Source of the DNA: Membranipora membranacea
Lineage: Eukaryota; Bryozoa; Gymnolaemata; Cheilostomatida; Membraniporidae
DNA: 64,000 bases
Direction of reading: 5' to 3'
Assembly: GCA_914767715.1 (NCBI GenBank)
Contig: OU612065.1
Location: 27,218,001 to 27,282,000, forward strand
The translations under genes and the position numbers were made by a program. Positions 21,862-35,640 of this stretch are shown here, piece after piece. Below the pieces are notes generated by a model, which was not told the DNA's origin, did not search any database, and saw only the letters and a list, made by a program, of their open reading frames with translations. The stretch's first letter is position 1. Each line of letters begins with the position of its first letter.

Positions 21862-24800
21862 ATGGCTGATGTGGTGGTGATATCCGACACTGATAGCGAG
21901 CCATGCTCCAAACCAGTTAGTCCTCTCACCTCTGTCAAGAGTAGACCTAGCAGATCTAGCTCTAAAAAGCGTCCGGTAAAAAGACTAGCAAAGAACAATA
22001 AAGCGCCAAAAAATCAGCCAAAATTGAACAGCTTCTTTCAAACGCTCACAGTCAAGGCAACAAAAAGTCCTCCTGAAACTTCATTGGATCTTTCACTGGA
22101 AAATGTTGCCTGTGATTCACCTTCGTTTTTAAGTGAGGACCTGTTGGGTGATGCCAAGAAACCCAAAACATCATTAAAGGACCTACAGTTGTCCCCGTTG
22201 AAAGTCTCCAAAGCGGTGAAACGATCTGCACTGAAGGGATTGTCTCCTCAGGCAAAAGCAAAACCAAAACTCACAGAGCTAAAAGGTAAGCCTTGCAACT
22301 AACTGCTGCATCAACATTCATCATATTGTGAGATATGATTTTAAGTACCCTATGTCTGGCATTAATCCTAAATATTATGTGATCTTTCATAATTTTTAAG
22401 ATAGGAAGATTGCATTTCATGTCTACATACCATGTCAATTTTGCTCAGTTTAGTGAATATGACTGTAAAGTATATAATAATTATCATGTGGATTCTTGTG
22501 TTCAAGGGGATGAATTATGGAAAGCTGTGGTCGCTCAGAGAAAGAAACCACTAAAGTCACTAAATTCGGAATTCGAGGATTTGGAAAAGGAGCTTACTCG
22601 AAGATCACCCCAAAAGGAAGACATTGTAGATCTTTTAATGACAGAACAGGTTGTACACAGTTTTCCAAACGATATAAAAAATAAAACCAGAATAGAGCGA
22701 GCCGCCAGAGAACGAGACGCTAAAATCAAAGATGAAATGCGGAAAGCTTTAAACAAATTCAAGGAAAAAATTCCTGATATTGTACTCGAAGATCCAGTGC
22801 CAGAGACAACTCCGATATTCAAACCAAAACAAAGAATAACAATAAAGAAGAAACAAAAGGATACGGATGGTGAATTTTGTACATCTACACAATTTGATAC
22901 ATCAACACCAACTAAGGATAAACCCACTGACAGCGCCCCTAGATCAGCTCCTAAAAATCTAGTCGATGGTAGCCTGGATCTATTCTCAGATAATAGTTTG
23001 TTGATGGAGGAGGAGGGTGAGGTGAAGCCAGCTTTGTGTGAGCAGTATGGTAGACATACTGTGATAGACTGCAGTGTTGGGTAAGACATCTACATCCTAA
23101 ATAATAAAATTGTGGATCTTTCTTTGCTCATGTTCTGTTTCACTCTTATATGCTCTCTTCAACCTTGAAGCTAAAAGAGGGAAATCAATCCCAAAGTTTT
23201 GTCAGCTATATCAGGCTAGCTGGAATTTCTAACAACGCATGTCTTTTTATTTAAATCGCTATGAAATAAAAATACAGAACAGCCTTGTTTGCATTATGTT
23301 GATGAGTCGTATTTTACTGAATGGCCTGGGTATCCAGAAGTGATGCTAATACTCACAGCCCAAAATGATTTTATGTGGTCTGACTATGAACATTGCAGAG
23401 AATTGAATACGGTGCTGCTGCTCAAGAATATGCAGGGAGAGAATAGGACATGCGAACTACAAGGGTTCTGGTATGTGGATTATGTGATATATAATATCAG
23501 TCATAAGATACTACTAGTACATCACTGTATATGTTGCTCAAAGTAATAGAACTAGATTGGGCAATCACATTCACATTCACTACCATGTTCTTCTGGGATT
23601 ATTTTCTGTCCAAGATCATTTCCACTTGGATGAATGTCTAATCGATTATTATGCTTTTATCTAATTCTTACAGGGCCGATACACACTTGAAGCCAGGAGC
23701 AGTAGTGAATATTCTCGGAGAGTTTGATAGTAATGGCTATATATGTATAGATTTGAAACAGGACAACTTGTTGGTTGTCCATCCAGACTTCCTAGTATCC
23801 GGCTCTGTGATAGCATCATCTACCATCTGTGTGCGCAAGTAAGTAACATAAAGAAAATTGATTTATAGTATAACATCCAGTCCCAGAAGATTACATAAAC
23901 TCATATATGGAAAGGGAGCTTAGAACGATGCTGAATTGTGTGTAACAAACAATATATTATTATTTATTTGTATTCATTTGTGTGTATTCGCTTGTATTCA
24001 TGTTACAACATATTTTTATTTACTTGAAATGATTATATTGTTGTTGTATCTTGCTGAAGTCAACATTCTAATTTTCATCATGCATCATTTTCCCTTCTTG
24101 TTTTTGGCAGATCAGTGTTAAACACCCGTTACAAAGGTTATGATGCTGGCAACAAATACATGTTGTTTGGAAGCATCCTGCATGAAATATTTCAAAAGGT
24201 TTGTCCTTTATTGCACCTACAATGATATCCTTTTTTGGATCTTTTTATGAAACTTAAGCTTTACAATATTTTTGGTGTTATCCAATTATTGACATTAAAT
24301 GTCAGAGAGTGAGCAACTCCAAAATGAGAGTGTGACCTACTCAGATTTTGATCCGCCCCAGATGTTAATAAGCTACATTTTTAAATAAATTGCCATCATG
24401 AACATCATTGGTATATAACGACTATCAATATACTGACTGATTTTAAAAAACTGTATTTCACAAGCTGAGTATAATGTGAAAAAAGTTTATGTTTTAGGTC
24501 CTAGTATCTGATGTAAGAGACCCTGTACAGTTGAGAAAGATGGCGGAGTCTATAGCTCACTGCTCCTCTTATGCTCATGACATGTAAGTAATCAATAACT
24601 AGATATCTCAACATACACTATGGCCAGATTACTTGGAAATAAATTTTCGGTACTTCAATTTTTGATTGATATTCATTGTATCTTCAATGTCAACAAATGA
24701 AAGATTTTGAGTTAACTAAATTTGTAAATATTCATTTGCCGTGATTTTTTATGATTTTAACACTAAGTTGCTCTGTGTATATCTACACTTTGTGCGGTCC

Positions 24801-27800
24801 TTAGAAAGCTATTATAATAGCGCTTCATAATAAATTCCAGAGTTGACATGTAATATTTTCACAGCTATGGCAGTGACAATATATAATCAATCACATCCTG
24901 AACCGTGGTGGTGGTCAGGATGCCCTTACCATCAACCTTTAAACTCTTGCGCTACAGCCTACCTGGTGTATAGGCCCCCCTCTCATATCTGCTCATGACA
25001 ATGACATCGTCTCAAAAACTATCATCCATCCTGTATTGTGTTTTAGGTACTCAATCAATATGCCTGAGAAGTCACTGATGGACGGTATAGATGAGTATAT
25101 TCCTCCGATGATCTCCTTCCTCAGTAAGCATGTAGATAAGAATAATAAAACAGGACAGGCTGATATCAGAATAAACAAAGTTCGGGATATAGAAGAGACT
25201 GTCTGGTCCCCCAGGTTAGTTTGTAATAAAACATTACAATTGCAATATCAATCTTCTACCCAAGACCAGGCAGAATTGAATCCATTCTCCTTGCTAAAAC
25301 TGATCTGAAATTCATATCCCAATTCAATGTATCATTTTGATGGTAGAAATTCGAAAAGTAGTTCATGTAGTTTCTTTTCCCATCCCAAAGTTACCCATGT
25401 GATCGTGGTTCAGCCTGAGATTATATGGGGTTCCCAACATGTGTCAGATTGCGATTTTTGTTTTTGCTTCTTGGTTTAGCACTATGGGAGTGCAATTGTT
25501 GCGGACATAATTTTGTCATACATTCAAGTAGCAAAAAACTTTTTAGTCTTGCGGGTTTGCGCTTCATTCCATGAAAGAGGCTTAAAATCAGCAGGCTCCA
25601 ATACCTCAGCTTTGCATGCCATTTTGTTTAATTCTTTTATACTTTTATTTTATCGCTTATTGTTCTTTCTCTCAGATTTGGTATGAAAGGGAAGATTGAT
25701 GCCACAGTTGAGTGTCAGGTTAAAAAGAACCCAGCTAATATTGTACCACTAGAACTTAAGACAGGTCGACCCAGTTATTCTGCTGAACATAAAGGCCAGG
25801 TAGGCACAGAGTCTAGATATATTGTAGCAATTTCTTCTAGTACTCTGATTTTGTGACTTTATCGCAGTGATACAGGTATTATAGTATATAGTGTAGAAGT
25901 ACAGAATTTGAGTTGTAATATTGCTCATAGGCCTACCCAAAACTTGTTCAGCATGCACGAAGATAGAAGACTACTTAATTTTAAATTATCTAGCTATGGT
26001 CTAAGTTGACTTTGACATGTCCGACCGCATTATGATTCTGTCCGTATAGGCACTTGTCACCAAGCTAAGAAACCGGTCACAAAATTGAGTGTGTAATGAT
26101 ATGTGAGACTGTTTGATCTGCTCACAGTTATGTTAGTTACATCCATCATTGATATTCAAAGGTTTTCTTTACAGGTGACAATGTATTCAATGATGTTGGC
26201 TGAGAAAGAACAGAACTATAAATATCATTCTAATCTAAAACCTGGTCTACTAGTCTATCTCAAGGATGGAACCATGCAAGAAGTCAAGCAAGCCGGTGTA
26301 GCTATTAGAGGTAAAACAAGATATCAGGCATAATGGTCACAAAGTTTCTGATATCACCAAAACCATCCACATATATGTGTTAAATTTATGTTCCCCAGCG
26401 CTTCATGGTAAATTGTGCTGCCTGTACATTTTTTCGCAATCTTGATAGATCAATACGAAAGGGACAATGGACACCCTCAAAGCTGTAAAATGCTCCAATA
26501 AAATCATGCTTGTGTAGTTAGTAGCTACCTCTAAATGCTACTGAAATTCATGCCGTTTCTCTATTGGCTGGACAACATGGTACAGTGTGAGGGCAACTCC
26601 AAACAAGTTCAAAGTTCTTTAGGGGAACAAAAATGAACACCAGCCTTACTAAACTATCGTATTGCTATATCATTTCTCAAGTCACTCGGATGTTCATGGT
26701 ATGTTTCAGGATTAGTGAACCTGCGTAATGAGTTATGTCAGGGTTTGCTGCTGGGTATAACTAGAGACAGTAACGATGAAGATTCCACCATTAATGAGTA
26801 CACAGTAGATTCCCTACCTGAGCCTATAAGCAACAGCAGAATATGTGGTAACTGTCCCCATCTCATCACATGTAGCCTACATCAATCGTGAGTCTGGTCT
26901 TATCTAATATGTACTCACTATCCCGGGTATATTCTTGTGTAATTTGCATCATTGTTTGGGGGTCATTCATGGAAATTATATCTATCTCACGCACCTGCAT
27001 CCCACTCAACTCAACGCCTTTCCACCACTGCCACCCTACCAAACAAATAATGCTTTATTTGAGGTTATTGGAGCTTGATTGACTCTTTGCTGTGACCTTC
27101 AGGGAGTGTTTGGAATCGAGGGATCCTGAGATAAATGTATTTATGTTTGATTGAAAATACTTTGACATGATCTGATACTGATGCCATGACATCTAGTCCT
27201 TGGATGTGTCAAAGACATAATTTATATATATTTAGAGTATTCGGAGACTTTAAGCCTTACTCTGGTCACATAATGGAGAAGCTGGTCCCCGGCACGCTGT
27301 CACATCTGACTAATGCTCATCTAGAATACTTCGCTAAATGGAGTAAACTTCTACTGATAGAATCTTCTATGGAGGCGAAGTGGAAAACAATCAGAGATGT
27401 GTGGACAAAACCCGTCAAACAAAGGTAAAGATTACATATTCTGGTGTGGTGCGGCGCTAATTTGATGACGTCTGACTGCAACAATATGGGATTGACTCAG
27501 CCACCATAATCAAGTTTTGGGTTGTAGCTCTGTTATCAGTGGCCTGCCTTGACAAGTTTTGTGGATGATGGCTGGGCGCAAAAACCCATCCCCAACAGCT
27601 AAGCCTGTCAAGACAGGGTAGGATATCCAAAAATTGATATATCAATTTCAGTCCAGTTTCCAGTTATTGTAATGATTTCATGTCACTTACTACCGGCAAT
27701 GCATGCAATGCATGTATAATATGATTAGGTGATCCTCATAGGTTTGAGTTGAGTGGCGTCCATTGTTAATTACCTGGTTCCTTACTTTGCAGAGTGAGCT

Positions 27801-30800
27801 CTGGTTTATGTCTAACTGGTCTGACAGTGTCGGATATATCGGAGTCCGCTGGTGGTCGATACTCTATCAAACTCTCTAGTCCTACAAACATTCCATCCAC
27901 TAACAAACTGAACACAGGCGATCTAGTCATTATAAGTGAGGCTGATAGTAAAGTAGTCATCTTCACAACCGGCAGCATTATAGAGAAAGGTGGTCAGCAT
28001 GTTACTCTCTTACTTGACAGGTAAGATATAGTAAAAAATAAATGTCCCAACAGAATGTCCCATCAGAATGTCCCAACAGAATGTCCCAACAGAATGTCCC
28101 ATCAGAATGTTCCATCAGAATGTCCCATCAGAATGTCCCATCAGAATGTCCCAACAGAATGTCCCAACAGAATGTCCCATCAGAATGTCCCATCAGAATA
28201 TCCCATCATGTTACTGAGACTATAAGAAAAATGGTCATGCAATTGTTTATGTTCATGTTACCTGTGTAGAAGAAGCTTGTTAGGACAGACTAATATTTAT
28301 GGTGCTGATTCGGTGTCATTTATGCTGATCCATTCAGCAAGTAAAAATTAGGATAGTTTATTGAGTTGAATGAACCCTGAGTGGATTACTCAGAATTCAC
28401 ATTAGCTTCTATACATTGAGTGATGATTTTTGATAAGATATTATTTGGTAGTTATTTACAGTTTATTTTACCTGTATTTGTAGAAAAATGTTGACAACAC
28501 GAGAATATTGTATAGATAAGTACGATTATTACACTGGAGACGGGACAGGATTCACTAATCTAGCTCGACTCATGGAGAATACTTCTGAAAGGTTAGCCGA
28601 TAGCCATCCCTGTGTGTGTCATTGATGATTGAAGCTAGGTTCTCATGAATGAACTGGCCTGTAATGCAGGTTTTCGGGCTGCATGAATAACAACCTGTGC
28701 TCAATTTTATCGGCAGAGTTTTAGGGGTCACATCACAGTTATGCAATTACATCTGTCTTACATGACTGTTAATCACAGTCGGCATGACCCTTATAATGGC
28801 ATCATATATCATTTTTAAATGATGAGTATTCTAATTAGTGCCGAAGAAAGGGAAAAGGAAGAAAAACACTTGACTTCATCATTATAATATCTGCTCCGGT
28901 TTTGTATTTCAGTGCCAAACTGCGAGATCTGATTATCGACAGCAGAGAGCCTCAGTTTGATGATTTTCTCGATGATGAATGTGAAGAGAGAGTGGAGCCG
29001 ATCATCTCATCTCTCAATACAAATCAGAAACTAGCTGTTACTCAGGTATAGGATACACCCTAGAGATGTAAATATTAGCTAGGGTTTAATTTAGCTAGTT
29101 TAGGGTGTCTTTATGTTAATTAGCGATACATTTCACTAGTGTATGTGGGAGTTCGTATGAAGTAATGAGGTAGAGAAAATGTTAGCTAGCAAAAAATATC
29201 ACTACTATCAGTCTGGCCAATAGCAAACTGTTCCTCGGGGGTCTAGGTTACATGTTAAACCTATCAGATGGTTGCTTTATGGCTCTCTAGATAGTTGTTG
29301 ATGGTGTTATACTGTAACAGGTGAATGTGAGGACGGCTTCATTATCAGTCAATATTGTATAAATATCTCAATGCAATGAGTATATACTTACTCTGTGTAC
29401 ATATCCTGCCAACTAATATTTCGCTGCCCATTTTTTATCCTATAAACAGAGTGCAGTGAGGGTAGCAAAAAGATAATTGAGGCGCAGAGCTACTGGTTTG
29501 TTGCTGTTGCAAGTGTACTGACAAGGCAATGAGTGTCGAACTATCAGTTTGGTTATAGCTTAACGTGATATATCGCCTTTTCAGTTTCTCAGGAACTACT
29601 TGTCCGATCTTAAAAATTCCTTCACTGACACGTTGCCAGAAGTCTGGCTTATGTTTAATATTGCAAAATTTTTCAAACCGCATGTTTCTAACTTGATTAA
29701 TTGTACATTAATTAAAATACATTGAAAAGGCATAGAGGCAGCAATGGGCAAATTGATGCAGTAAATTACGTTATGTAAAAGCGTGATGAAAATCTGTGCA
29801 GTATTACATGCAAAGCACATTGTGTACAACAATGGATCACCTTTTTTGGGTGATTGTTTAGCATTGGGAGAGAAATGTTTATGCTCATAACTTCTCTACT
29901 ATTGAATTAATCATCAAACGCCACTGACAAAACCTCGGAAATACTCTCTAGTTTAATGGAACCTAATGTGTATAAAATGTTCTTTAACCTATTTTCAGCA
30001 TTTTGGCTGGAGAGGAGTGCATGTTTTGGACCAAATAAAGCTGGTTTAGCCACAAAAATGCAAAGATGTAAAGCCATAATCAACAATTGCTTCGATCAAA
30101 ACCTAGACAATTTCCTGCTGTTCATCATGCTGCCAACAAAGTTGACTGCCAGGTTTCTGAATTTTGGCTGGAAAATTTTGACCTGAATTAGCTAAAATTT
30201 AGGTTATTATCTGTTACATTTGTGACAACCAGGATCTGTAAGCTGGTAAGATTATTGATGAAAGTGACAGTACAAGACCAAAATGGTGTAATGAATTGGA
30301 AATTTTAGTTTCTGCATTATTGGGGTCGCATGTAATGAGGGGTCAGAAATGGCCCTATTACTATTGCAAAAATCAATTTCAAGTCTCAAATACAGGAGGC
30401 CTAAAATCATAAAATTTCACTAAAATGTCACTCCTCCAGTTAGTGTCATGCCTCTTCTATGTGGTGAAATCAAATACCTCGAAAACAAGGCACAGAGGGC
30501 TCAATTTAAAAAGGGTACTTTTTGCCCCAAAATAAACTTCCAGAGGTTTCAACTGTGAAAATAACTTTTAGACATGATCACCAATACAATATTAAAAATT
30601 TTTAAAAAGCGATATATCACTTTAATGGCTACTGAAATAGCAATCTATGTCATATTTTTTTGATTCCCTAGTGTGTATTTCTAACGATACGGTAGTAGGC
30701 TTACGTGACAAAGATCTGATACCTTCTATAACATCACCTTGTATTTCAGGGACTGCTGACCAGAGATTACCTGGTAATAAAAGGCTACCCCGGCACAGGA

Positions 30801-33800
30801 AAGACCAGTACTATAGTAGCTCTGGTGGAGGCTCTCAGAAAACAGGGTATATCTGTACTCATCACAAGTTATACTCACTCAGCTGTAGATAATATACTAC
30901 TCAAACTGAAGCAGGTGCGTAAATCAAGTTTGCTCGTAATCCGCTTGACAATGTACAGATATGGCAAGATATGGAACATGTCTGATATCACATTGATATG
31001 ATTCGAAATTGTGGATCAATCAAAGATGAGAAAATTGTTCCTGCAACCATGCATATGCTTGTTCAGGGTCAGATATATTCTCTAAACCATATATCAGTGA
31101 ATGTCACCATTACATAACCACCTTGCTTAAACATAGAAACAGACAGTGATGCCATCTATTATTGATGTGATGCTGTGTGACATATATCAGTATCACAAAA
31201 GGTCCTAACCTATTTTGCAATAGATCTAACTGCCATATTCGCTTTTTGTATTTAATAGCGAGATAATGTAGAGTTTCTAAGACTGGGTAGAAGTACCAGA
31301 GTACATCCAGACATAGTCCCTCATTCCTCAGAATATCTCACTAAGGATCTCATTACAGTCGACCAGGTCTCCGCATTCTACTCAGGATATGTGAGTTATA
31401 ATCATGTATCAGTACGAAACATAAACAAGTCATTGATGCCAGGGAGGGTGGGATATATATACCCTCCCTCCCACCCTCCCAGTTGATACTAAATTAATTT
31501 TATTGTTTGTAGTTTGGAGTTGCCCACTTATTGACCTGTATGTTCAGAGAGCAGACAACTTGTATATTCCTTATCCTCATTAGCCTGCAAAACCTGACTG
31601 ATTTGAATCTCATTAGTTTAGTTACCAAGACGGTTACAAGACAGTTACTCTCTCGCTCTGGCTGGTTACCTTCTAATGATGACATGATCTCGCACTTTTG
31701 TAGCATGTAGTTGGTACGACATGTTTGGGTATAACCCACCCTATGCTCATACGGAGGAGATTTGATGTGTGTATCGTAGATGAGGCCTCTCAGATATTAC
31801 AGCCTGTGAGTCTTGGCCCACTGTTCTATGCCTCAAGGTTTATACTTGTCGGAGATAATAAACAGCTACCACCACTCATCAAATCCACTGATGCGAAGTA
31901 AGTAAACATTGTGTGGGGTTAGGGATAGATATTATCCATCTCATGAGGGGAACCAACATGCTTTTACAAAAAGCTTAGATTTACACACAATATATCATCC
32001 GAAAAATACAATGACATTCTTCCCCCACTGTACTATCAGATAAATCTGATCTCTTCTGAGAGCTTGGCACACAGTAGATGGAGGCTGTATGTTTCTTTGC
32101 TGTGTAGTACTGTCATCATGCCTGTCCAATCGTTGCAACTCTTGTGTCTAATAAAACTGCTATCCTCACAGTAGTTACTGAGCAAAATCTTGAATTAAGT
32201 TAAGTTTCATGTTTCGAATTATTGTTTTCTGAAATTTTTCTATACTGTACAGATCTCTTGGGATGGAGGAGACATTATTAGACTCCCTAGAGAAGTCGGG
32301 CCCGACGTCGTGTGTGGAGCTTACTCATCAGTACAGGATGAATGAAGAGATCATGAGACTGTCTAACAAACTTATATATAAAGATAAACTACGCTGTGGG
32401 AATAAGGAGATACAAACTAATACTATCTCTCATCACATAGATCAAACAGTGAGTTTGAAACTAAGCAGGTCTGACAGATGAATTATCGATCAGATATGAT
32501 AGGTTGTGCCTTGCTCACCTGGATCAGCAGCTTCTCTGCTATTATAAGAGTAAAAAATATTTGAGAACCTGGTAAGGTAACTTGAAGGAATCAAGAAATA
32601 TCATGTTGATTCTTTGAATTTAAGTCAGCTGAAGTAACTCTCAGTCTTTCAATAAGGATGAAGCAGACTTTGGGAGCCAAATCCTGGCTATTGCTTCACT
32701 CAAATCCTTCTGGCATTCAAGTATCCCAGATTGTTCTTGATAAGTTCCCAAATAATGATGATCTATCAAACCATTTGGGAGCAAGATCTATTCCGATGCA
32801 TCTACCTTCATCATTGAATGAGAATTTTCAGATATTTTCATTGAAACTCGGTGAATACTCTGATTTTGGTTTGTTCTCTAGGATGCTGTTGCTGATACAG
32901 ATAATGACAACCGCTGGATATCCCGAGTAACAAGCTCAGATCTTAGGGACTCTTTAATGTTTCTGAACACGGAGTCATGTGGTTACAGCCCGACTAAGAA
33001 AGCTACGATACACAGTAACACTGAGGCTAAGCTGGTCTGTCTCGTCTGTAAATCACTAGTAGAGGTGAGCCGTTTGTTTGGAATGCCAACATGATATACA
33101 AAACAGGCTGCATATTTTCGGTCCTTACCCCGCCAATAGATAGAAGACAGGCAACCCATCGACATATTCTACAACACAACAAATTCTATTGCAGTGTTGA
33201 AGTGAAGTCTTAACCAATTTAAGAATTTCTAAATGTTTTGTTTAGTTTGTTAACAGATCCAATGTTACCATGTGCTCTGGGTGAAAACAGTACTAAAAAT
33301 CTTCACGGTAGGACATAAAAAAATCTTTCAAGCTAGGCACCCTATACTGTCCCCTTTCATATTCCATCTACTATTCTCATAGTATAGTTTAATACTTTGA
33401 TGATTGATCTTGCCTGATAACTTTGACAGCTTGGAGTACCAGGCTTAGCAATAGGAGTTATCACCCCGTATCAAGCTCAGGTACAGCTGCTAAAATCTAC
33501 TATCGGAGTATCAGATATAGAAGTGAACACAGTAGATCAGTACCAAGGCAGGGATAAGTCTGTCATTGTAATATCATTCGCCAGAACTACTACTCATGCT
33601 TGTAATACGAGTGGAAGGGTAAGCCAATGGCAGCAATATTGATATGAGCTAATCCTTTCATGAGTAAGGGTGTTTCTTATCATTTATTTGAAAAAGTTCA
33701 TAGGAAAAACAATGATATTATAGAAATGGTTGGGAGTTGTCGCGTTTTTTTGCCATGCATTGACAACTCGAAAAAGAGTATATTGCTTCATTCTGCTGCC

Positions 33801-34893
33801 AGTTTCCTAATCACCAGTGCCAAAAGAAAATGGCTCTGCATATCAGTTTTCCTCAAATTGCGCACCACAGAATGCCCAAAACAGCTTTTTTAGGTGTTTT
33901 GCTGCATTCTGTGGTGCGCTATTCGGAGAAAACTGGTATGCAGTGCCATTTTCTGTTAGAATTTCCTGTTTGTACTCTGCTTATTCAAAGCGGCTTCGTA
34001 TGTGAGAATTTTCAAACATAATTTTTCTGCCTAAGTAATGGTCATTTTGACAGCATGTTTTGCACTATGGAAAAATGACCCCAAATGTATCTACCTTTGA
34101 AGGTCTCTGCTGAACTTGATAAAATTTTTGTACTACTAAAAATTGGAGTGTGTGTATTTTATTCAGGCCTTCAGTGGAAAATAGCAACAAAATTTGGTTA
34201 TTACCTTTTCAATCTATCTCAAATCGATGCTTAAAATTTCACATAATTTCATCAAATTTAAAAAATCACACACATTATGACGTGACGCAAAAAGCTTGCT
34301 TGGGCTCATCATATATTATTTTAAACCAAAAATAAGGATGAACTATATCTCTAAGAATAAATATAACCTGATTTGAAATTTCTAGCAATCAAATTAGCTC
34401 AGCCATCCACTTTGCTAAAAACAGCCTTTTTGGCCTCATTTCCTTGATAAAATGCCGCAACGTCATCCAATCAATTTTTTGATGATCCGTTAGCGCTCAG
34501 TAGCTCCGCGGCTTTCCAACGGTGTATAGAAAGTTGATATTTGCTGACCCCCCCCCCCCCGTGTGTCTACCTTAAGGGCCATTTAATGTCATGGTCATTT
34601 CGGTTGCATTCAGGTTGATGTTTTTGATCGGTGACTGTGAAAGATGTTCATATTGGTCAATAAAACGATAAATTGAGAATGAGCTGCTCTGCTGGATTAC
34701 CTTTTTTTTAATCTAATTATAGGCAGGGATATTGTCAGATATGAGGAGACTGAATGTAGCTATAACCAGAGCTAAACATAAGATGATACTGATCGGTAAC
34801 CTCAGTGTAATAAGGTCATATCAACCTGTACGGAGTCTAATCAAACTACTGAGAGAGGATCAGGTCATCAGGCTACCTCCATTACTCAAGTAA
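21862..34893 (+). CDS. DNA2: DNA replication ATP-dependent helicase/nuclease DNA2
   Basis: Nuclease-helicase that trims long Okazaki flaps and resects DNA ends, working with RPA, FEN1 and BLM/WRN in the nucleus. Exons: 21862-22285, 22507-23080, 23399-23470, 23674-23838, 24111-24198, 24498-24583, 25047-25214, 25676-25799, 26175-26310, 26710-26887, 27236-27424, 27793-28020, 28484-28591, 28913-29045, 30750-30914, 31259-31390, 31704-31897, 32253-32448, 32882-33064, 33430-33618, 34723-34893; frame kept throughout; 1300 residues. Iron-sulfur cysteines C409 and C658-x2-C661-x5-C667; nuclease residues H436, D534 (GKIDATVE) and E552-L-K554. Helicase SF1: Walker A GYPGTGKT 903-910, DEAS 1016-1019, [13 protein letters not shown] 1216-1223, [13 protein letters not shown] 1252-1264. 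It has an N-terminal extension of roughly 270 residues over human DNA2, with SIM-like [10 protein letters not shown] (4-13) and PIP-box QPKLNSFF (52-59). All active-site residues are present, so the gene looks functional. Confidence 0.97.
28041..28208. repeat. 13-bp minisatellite in DNA2 intron 12
   Basis: About 13 tandem copies of AATGTCCCAWCAG, where W alternates A or T, with few other differences. It lies 20 bp after the exon 12 donor. It creates a chance open frame (repeating [10 protein letters not shown]-like units) because 13 bp repeats read as a 39-bp period; I do not regard that frame as a gene. Confidence 0.95.
29046..30749 (+). other. DNA2: Large DNA2 intron 14
   Basis: At 1.7 kb this is the longest DNA2 intron and separates the nuclease part from the Walker A exon. 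It is AT-rich; no coding exon or clear element was recognised. Confidence 0.5.
33824..33955. repeat. Imperfect 52-bp inverted repeat (hairpin) in DNA2 intron 20
   Basis: Left arm 33824-33875 and right arm 33904-33955 are reverse complements at about 46 of 52 positions, with a 28-nt loop rich in T. GCGCACCACAGAATGC and its complement are the perfect inner arms. It could be a foldback MITE remnant or a hairpin RNA precursor; the sequence alone does not decide. Confidence 0.8.
34546..34561. repeat. Poly(C) run in DNA2 intron 20
   Basis: An uninterrupted run of about 14 C residues in an otherwise AT-rich intron. Likely a homopolymer repeat and prone to assembly error. Confidence 0.7.
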
Positions 34894-35424
34894 ATAGTCT
34901 GAGAATTTTTGAAGTTTCACAGGTAAGCGAATGTAATGTCAATGGTCTGGGAAATATATGCCAAACCAACGTTTATTGAGAGCGTTTAAAGCTAACATCA
35001 TCATCCAACCAAGGAATAACAAGGACTCTTGTATCCTATCAAGCAAGAATGTATTGACATAAATATATTTTTCGTTTTTTTAATAGCCAGTTTTTGTTGC
35101 ACGAATTTAAAACATATCTCCAATGTGATAAATACAAAGGTTATTTTGCACACTAGCATAATGTAGTTGTGTTTTTTGACTTCTCCAAGCTCATATCACG
35201 CGTCATGTATTTGCCAGCATATCTATAAAAATATTTTATTTTTAAATGTAAATAGCACGTTGAGAAGATAGTAAAAGTGAAAATGAGTTCTGTCTTATTT
35301 TAAAAGTTACCGCTCAATCTATGCAGATTTAAATTTATAATACACGGATAATACAAAAGTACACATTGTAAATTTAGTAGCTGGATGGATCATTTCATCA
35401 AAGTTCCGAATGCAATGGGTTAGG

Positions 35425-35640
35425 AGAAGGGGGTGGCTCAGTTGGTTAGAGTGCCGGACTTCAGCCCGCAAGTGTTGCAGTTGTGGGTTCGAATCCCACT
35501 GCAGTCCACTGGTTTTGTTGGATCCCCAGGTGTGCTCCGACCTGCCTACAAACTGAGAGCAAATTGGCGCAAACATTGCGGCCTCGCCCTTAAAGGGCAA
35601 CCAAGGTTTCGCAGCTATGCATTAATGGGTAGCAAATAAT
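35425..35640 (+). mobile_element. tRNA-derived SINE
   Basis: A tRNA-like head with polymerase III A box TGGCTCAGTTGG (35434-35445) and B box GGTTCGAATCC (35486-35496) sitting in a perfect GTGGG/CCCAC T-arm. The acceptor ends do not pair, so it is not a functional tRNA. A non-tRNA body follows to at least 35640. Its tail motif CTTAAAGGGCAACCAAGGTT (from 35589) recurs in inverse orientation at 35954-35975 with one mismatch, which suggests a second, oppositely oriented fragment of the same family. Confidence 0.75.

Noticed and set aside
22052-23089. Long minus-strand open frames across DNA2 exons 1 and 2
   Set aside because: Antisense shadows of the coding exons; serine-rich composition mirrors the lysine-rich sense strand.
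23289-23398. Frame [14 protein letters not shown] as DNA2 coding sequence
   Set aside because: The DNA2 frame resumes only after the CATTGCAG acceptor at 23398; the upstream part is intron.
28042-28269. Open frame of 75 codons with repeating [10 protein letters not shown]-type units
   Set aside because: It is the 13-bp intronic minisatellite read in one frame; no splice or start logic supports it as a gene.
35433-35510. Functional tRNA gene
   Set aside because: A and B boxes are present but the acceptor stem does not pair and the body continues as a repeat, so it is called a SINE.
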